From positions 1 to 57,517 of the IMG/VR virus record IMGVR_UViG_3300034375_010865: a DNA stretch of 57,517 nucleotides. One strand, written 5' to 3'. Position numbers and translations under genes: made by a program. Positions within the stretch are counted from its first letter, which is position 1. The number at the start of each line of letters is the position of its first letter. Positions 56,853-57,517 of the stretch are shown in pieces. This stretch comes from a virus. Under the pieces are notes generated by a model. The model worked only from the letters and a program-made list of their open reading frames with translations. It had not been told where the DNA came from and ran no database searches.

Positions 56853-57517
56853 CTATGCTGCGACTGCAAGTTCAAGTGCCTTTTTCTTGACATTGGCGTT
56901 AGTGCCGTACCAAGAGGACTGAAGACGGTTATCGTTGTTGCGACCGAGAGTGTGGTCGGTCATGTAGGTGACAGTGTTGAACAGCTGCCAAAAAGTACCT
57001 TCACCAAGCTCTGCACCAGCCTGGGTGTGCATGACTTCCTGAGCTTCACGAGCCTTGTAGGAAGCTTTCTCACCAGCAGAAGGGAATACCTGGTTGAAGT
57101 AGTCGACCATCTGCTCAGAGGTGTAAGTCTTCTGGCAGAGGTACTCAGCCGCTTCCTTATAGGTTTCCAGCTTCTGGTGAGCCATGCCGAGGGTTTCCAT
57201 AGCAGTAGCTGCATCGAATGGAGTCTGGTGACCCATACGGACGTAGTTGTCTACTTGCTGGTCGATAGAGAGGGTGAGAGTGTTGTTGCACACCACACGG
57301 ATTGGAGTAAACCGTACGTCGATTGACTTACCGTATTGGTGTGGGTTGGAGAAGAGGAGGTAGGATTCTACAGTGTCTTCGCCTTGTGGAGTCTTGATGG
57401 TGAAACCATCGTTGATCTTAGCCAATGCCCAGACCATCTTACCACCTTTGAGGGAGCCAGCGGTGTGCATCTGCATGTCACCGGCATCCACAAACTGACG
57501 GAAGAAGTCAAAGGCTT
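56853..57517 (-). CDS. DUF932 phage/plasmid-like protein (partial, runs off right edge)
   Basis: At least 221 codons; the frame stays open to the edge (AFDFFRQFV before the internal GTG at 57491), so the N-terminus is missing. SLKGGKMVWALAKINDGFTI, then FTPIRVVCNNTLTLSI and a helical C-terminal half (YKEAAEYLCQKTYTSEQMVD; FWQLFNTVTYMTDHTLG) match DUF932 (TIGR03299-like), widespread in phages and plasmids and of unknown molecular role. Codon use looks more GC-rich than the fibre genes, as expected of an expressed non-structural gene. Confidence 0.85.
   Translation of the reverse strand, partial: AFDFFRQFVDAGDMQMHTAGSLKGGKMVWALAKINDGFTIKTPQGEDTVESYLLFSNPHQYGKSIDVRFTPIRVVCNNTLTLSIDQQVDNYVRMGHQTPFDAATAMETLGMAHQKLETYKEAAEYLCQKTYTSEQMVDYFNQVFPSAGEKASYKAREAQEVMHTQAGAELGEGTFWQLFNTVTYMTDHTLGRNNDNRLQSSWYGTNANVKKKALELAVAA

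Noticed and set aside
1-57517. tRNA genes, integrase and insertion sequences
   Set aside because: No cloverleaf-like stretch in the short intergenic gaps and no transposase or recombinase motif in any real gene.

Overview
This window looks like the structural (tail, baseplate, neck and DNA-packaging) half of a marine T4-superfamily myovirus genome, plus the start of a replication and host-takeover region. I recognise homologues of T4 gp17 (N-terminus only), 16, 15, 14, 13, 8, 7 (core only), 6, 25, 5 (in pieces), a gp27-like hub protein, 53, 48, 4, 54, 26, a 51-like protein, a 29-like tape measure, 32 and 33. DUF4815 and DUF6065-type proteins, the small 'MAH-A' structural protein, a cysteine-free gp32 and boxes of the form NATAAATA point to the cyanophage/pelagiphage-type marine branch rather than to T-even phages. 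No photosynthesis gene is in the window, so the host stays open.

Layout. Positions 1-48007 are one long minus-strand late block. Read in the direction of transcription it runs: tube cap 48, wedge 53, gp27-like hub, a multi-gene hub/spike cassette with three peptidoglycan-targeting modules, an unknown gene, 25, 6, 7 core, an inserted adhesin island (31093-36370), 8, the 1710-aa DUF4815 protein, then a large array of fibre, lectin-like and glycine-rich adhesin genes (3166-24590), and finally neck genes 13 and 14, completion protein 15, small terminase 16, a DUF2061 membrane protein and large terminase 17. A divergent pair of late-promoter boxes (48020-48050) separates this from a plus-strand operon: 4, an unknown virion gene, 54, 26, 51-like, tape measure. 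That operon ends at a bidirectional terminator (52811-52838).

The rest (52845-57517) is on the minus strand. A compact operon headed by a membrane-anchored lysin candidate contains a 53-aa protein, a class I (FbaB/DhnA-type) fructose-bisphosphate aldolase, two small proteins, gp33 and a membrane protein. It is followed by gp32 with its own sigma70-like promoter. Upstream of the lysin, behind a terminator, lie a WYL_2/DUF2693-type gene and a DUF932 gene that runs off the right edge.

Most notable points: (1) a T TTT TTT slippery heptamer with an upstream SD-like hexamer at the very end of gene 26, which would fuse gp26 to the 51-like ORF directly upstream of the tape measure, the classical tail-assembly-chaperone arrangement; (2) a tail-lysozyme domain split between two coupled ORFs; (3) an aldolase gene embedded in a lysis/late-transcription operon; (4) strong Asp-Ser enrichment in the adhesins, which also creates many GANTC sites; (5) fibrinogen-like, cadherin-like and LamG-like domains in the adhesin array. 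All family assignments come from reading translated sequence and remembered family motifs; no database search was run. No stretch over 300 bases lacks a gene.
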